The notes under the pieces: model-generated
Seen by the model: only the letters and a program-made list of their open reading frames with translations
Databases searched by the model: none
Told to the model about the DNA's origin: nothing
Shown: positions 5,739 to 5,922 of the stretch, in pieces
Numbering within the stretch: position 1 is the stretch's first letter
How the letters are laid out: every line of letters begins with the position of its first letter
Assembly (NCBI GenBank): GCA_011048855.1
Contig: DSCZ01000434.1
Location: forward strand, 1-5,922
Direction of reading: 5' to 3'
Source of the DNA: Desulfobacteraceae bacterium
GTDB taxonomy: Bacteria > Desulfobacterota > DSM-4660 > Desulfatiglandales > Desulfatiglandaceae
DNA: 5,922 nt
Program-made: the position numbers and the translations under genes

Positions 5739-5754
5739 TGGCATCAACCTTGCT
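5739..5754 (+). promoter_or_regulatory. Sigma-54 (RpoN) promoter of glnA
   Basis: TGGCATCAACCTTGCT matches the -24/-12 consensus TGGCAC-N5-TTGCW in all but one base of the -24 box. The GG (5740-5741) and GC (5752-5753) doublets are spaced exactly 12 bases apart, as sigma-54 requires. The start point should be near 5764, about 68 nt before the glnA ATG. This implies activation by an ATP-dependent enhancer-binding protein, as is common for glnA under nitrogen limitation. Confidence 0.8.
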
Positions 5755-5775
5755 ATGTATACCTGCAGAGCGGCC

Positions 5776-5813
5776 GTGATTCACGTGGATAGCGCGGAAG
5801 GCGGCGGAATCAC
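5776..5813 (+). promoter_or_regulatory. Inverted repeat in the glnA leader
   Basis: GTGATTC (5776-5782) and GAATCAC (5807-5813) form a perfect 7-bp stem with a 24-nt loop. It ends 6 nt before the AGGAGG ribosome binding site (5820-5825). It could stabilise the leader or affect translation; it matches no riboswitch I recognise. Confidence 0.35.
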
Positions 5814-5832
5814 TTATAGAGGAGGACTACTT

Positions 5833-5922
5833 ATGAATTGTCATTCGGCTGAAGATGTTCTGAAAATTGTAAATGAAAAAAATGTAAGTTTCATTCAGTT
5901 CTGGTTTACGGACGTACTGGGG
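5833..5922 (+). CDS. glnA: Glutamine synthetase type I, N-terminus (partial, runs off the right edge)
   Basis: Only the first 30 codons are present. MNCHSAEDVLKIV followed by NEKNVSFIQFWFTDVLG matches the beta-grasp N-terminus of type I glutamine synthetase, where the family reads along the lines of EVLK-x-I-KE-x-V-x-FV-x-F-x-FTD-x-G. The enzyme makes glutamine from glutamate, ammonia and ATP as a cytoplasmic dodecamer. The start is well supported by AGGAGG (5820-5825) 7 nt upstream. The sigma-54 promoter at 5739-5754 fits nitrogen control and supports the identification. The catalytic residues and the adenylylation site lie outside the window. Confidence 0.85.
   Translation, partial: MNCHSAEDVLKIVNEKNVSFIQFWFTDVLG

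Larger units (their letters stand above)
5413..5832. other. Non-coding divergent intergenic region (420 bp)
   Basis: No convincing gene lies between the sulfite reductase start and the glnA start. From left to right it holds the sulfite reductase leader with an inverted repeat, its promoter, an AT-rich stretch (about 5545-5645) with a near-palindrome at 5591-5609, an intrinsic terminator (5647-5710), the sigma-54 promoter of glnA and the structured glnA leader. It is unusually long and signal-rich for this otherwise compact window. Confidence 0.75.

Overview
The window looks like an ordinary chromosomal stretch of an anaerobic bacterium, most likely a Desulfobacterota (former deltaproteobacterial) relative. 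This is inferred from three things together: a 218-residue stand-alone sulfite-reductase-like haemoprotein of the kind known from sulfate reducers, a class II CPD photolyase, and a sigma-54 promoter in front of glnA. The species cannot be named from the sequence. Base composition looks even throughout, and I see no mobile element, CRISPR array, tRNA or rRNA.

Layout from left to right. (1) A DJ-1/PfpI-family gene on the plus strand (116-622). (2) A minus-strand gene (783-1739) fusing a DUF523/TudS-type iron-sulfur domain to a DUF1722 (YbgA) domain. (3) Divergent from it, a plus-strand cluster: class II photolyase (1896-3365), a cytidylate-kinase-like protein with a C-terminal BON-like domain (3376-4176), and an Rrf2-family regulator with three clustered cysteines (4242-4775). 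(4) A minus-strand small sulfite reductase (4756-5412) that converges on the Rrf2 gene and overlaps it by 20 bp. (5) A 420-bp non-coding region (5413-5832) holding a promoter for the sulfite reductase, an isolated intrinsic terminator, and a sigma-54 promoter. (6) The first 30 codons of glnA, which runs off the right edge.

How the genes may work together. The DUF523-DUF1722 gene and the photolyase share a divergent promoter region, echoing the ybgA-phr linkage of E. coli although this photolyase belongs to a different class. DUF523 proteins include TudS desulfidases acting on thiolated uracil and 4-thio-UMP. 4-Thiouridine in tRNA is a near-UV chromophore, and a nucleotide-kinase-like gene follows the photolyase directly. 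A light-damage and pyrimidine-salvage theme is therefore an attractive but unproven reading. The Rrf2 regulator, probably an Fe-S sensor, may control the facing sulfite reductase; their 3' ends overlap and an 11-bp hairpin lies at the junction. glnA appears to be under nitrogen-type sigma-54 control.

The strongest non-coding signals are the sigma-54 promoter (5739-5754), the terminator (5647-5710) that has no upstream plus-strand gene, the promoter plus perfect inverted repeat in front of the DUF523 gene (1781-1834), and the promoter plus inverted repeat in front of the sulfite reductase gene (5445-5505).
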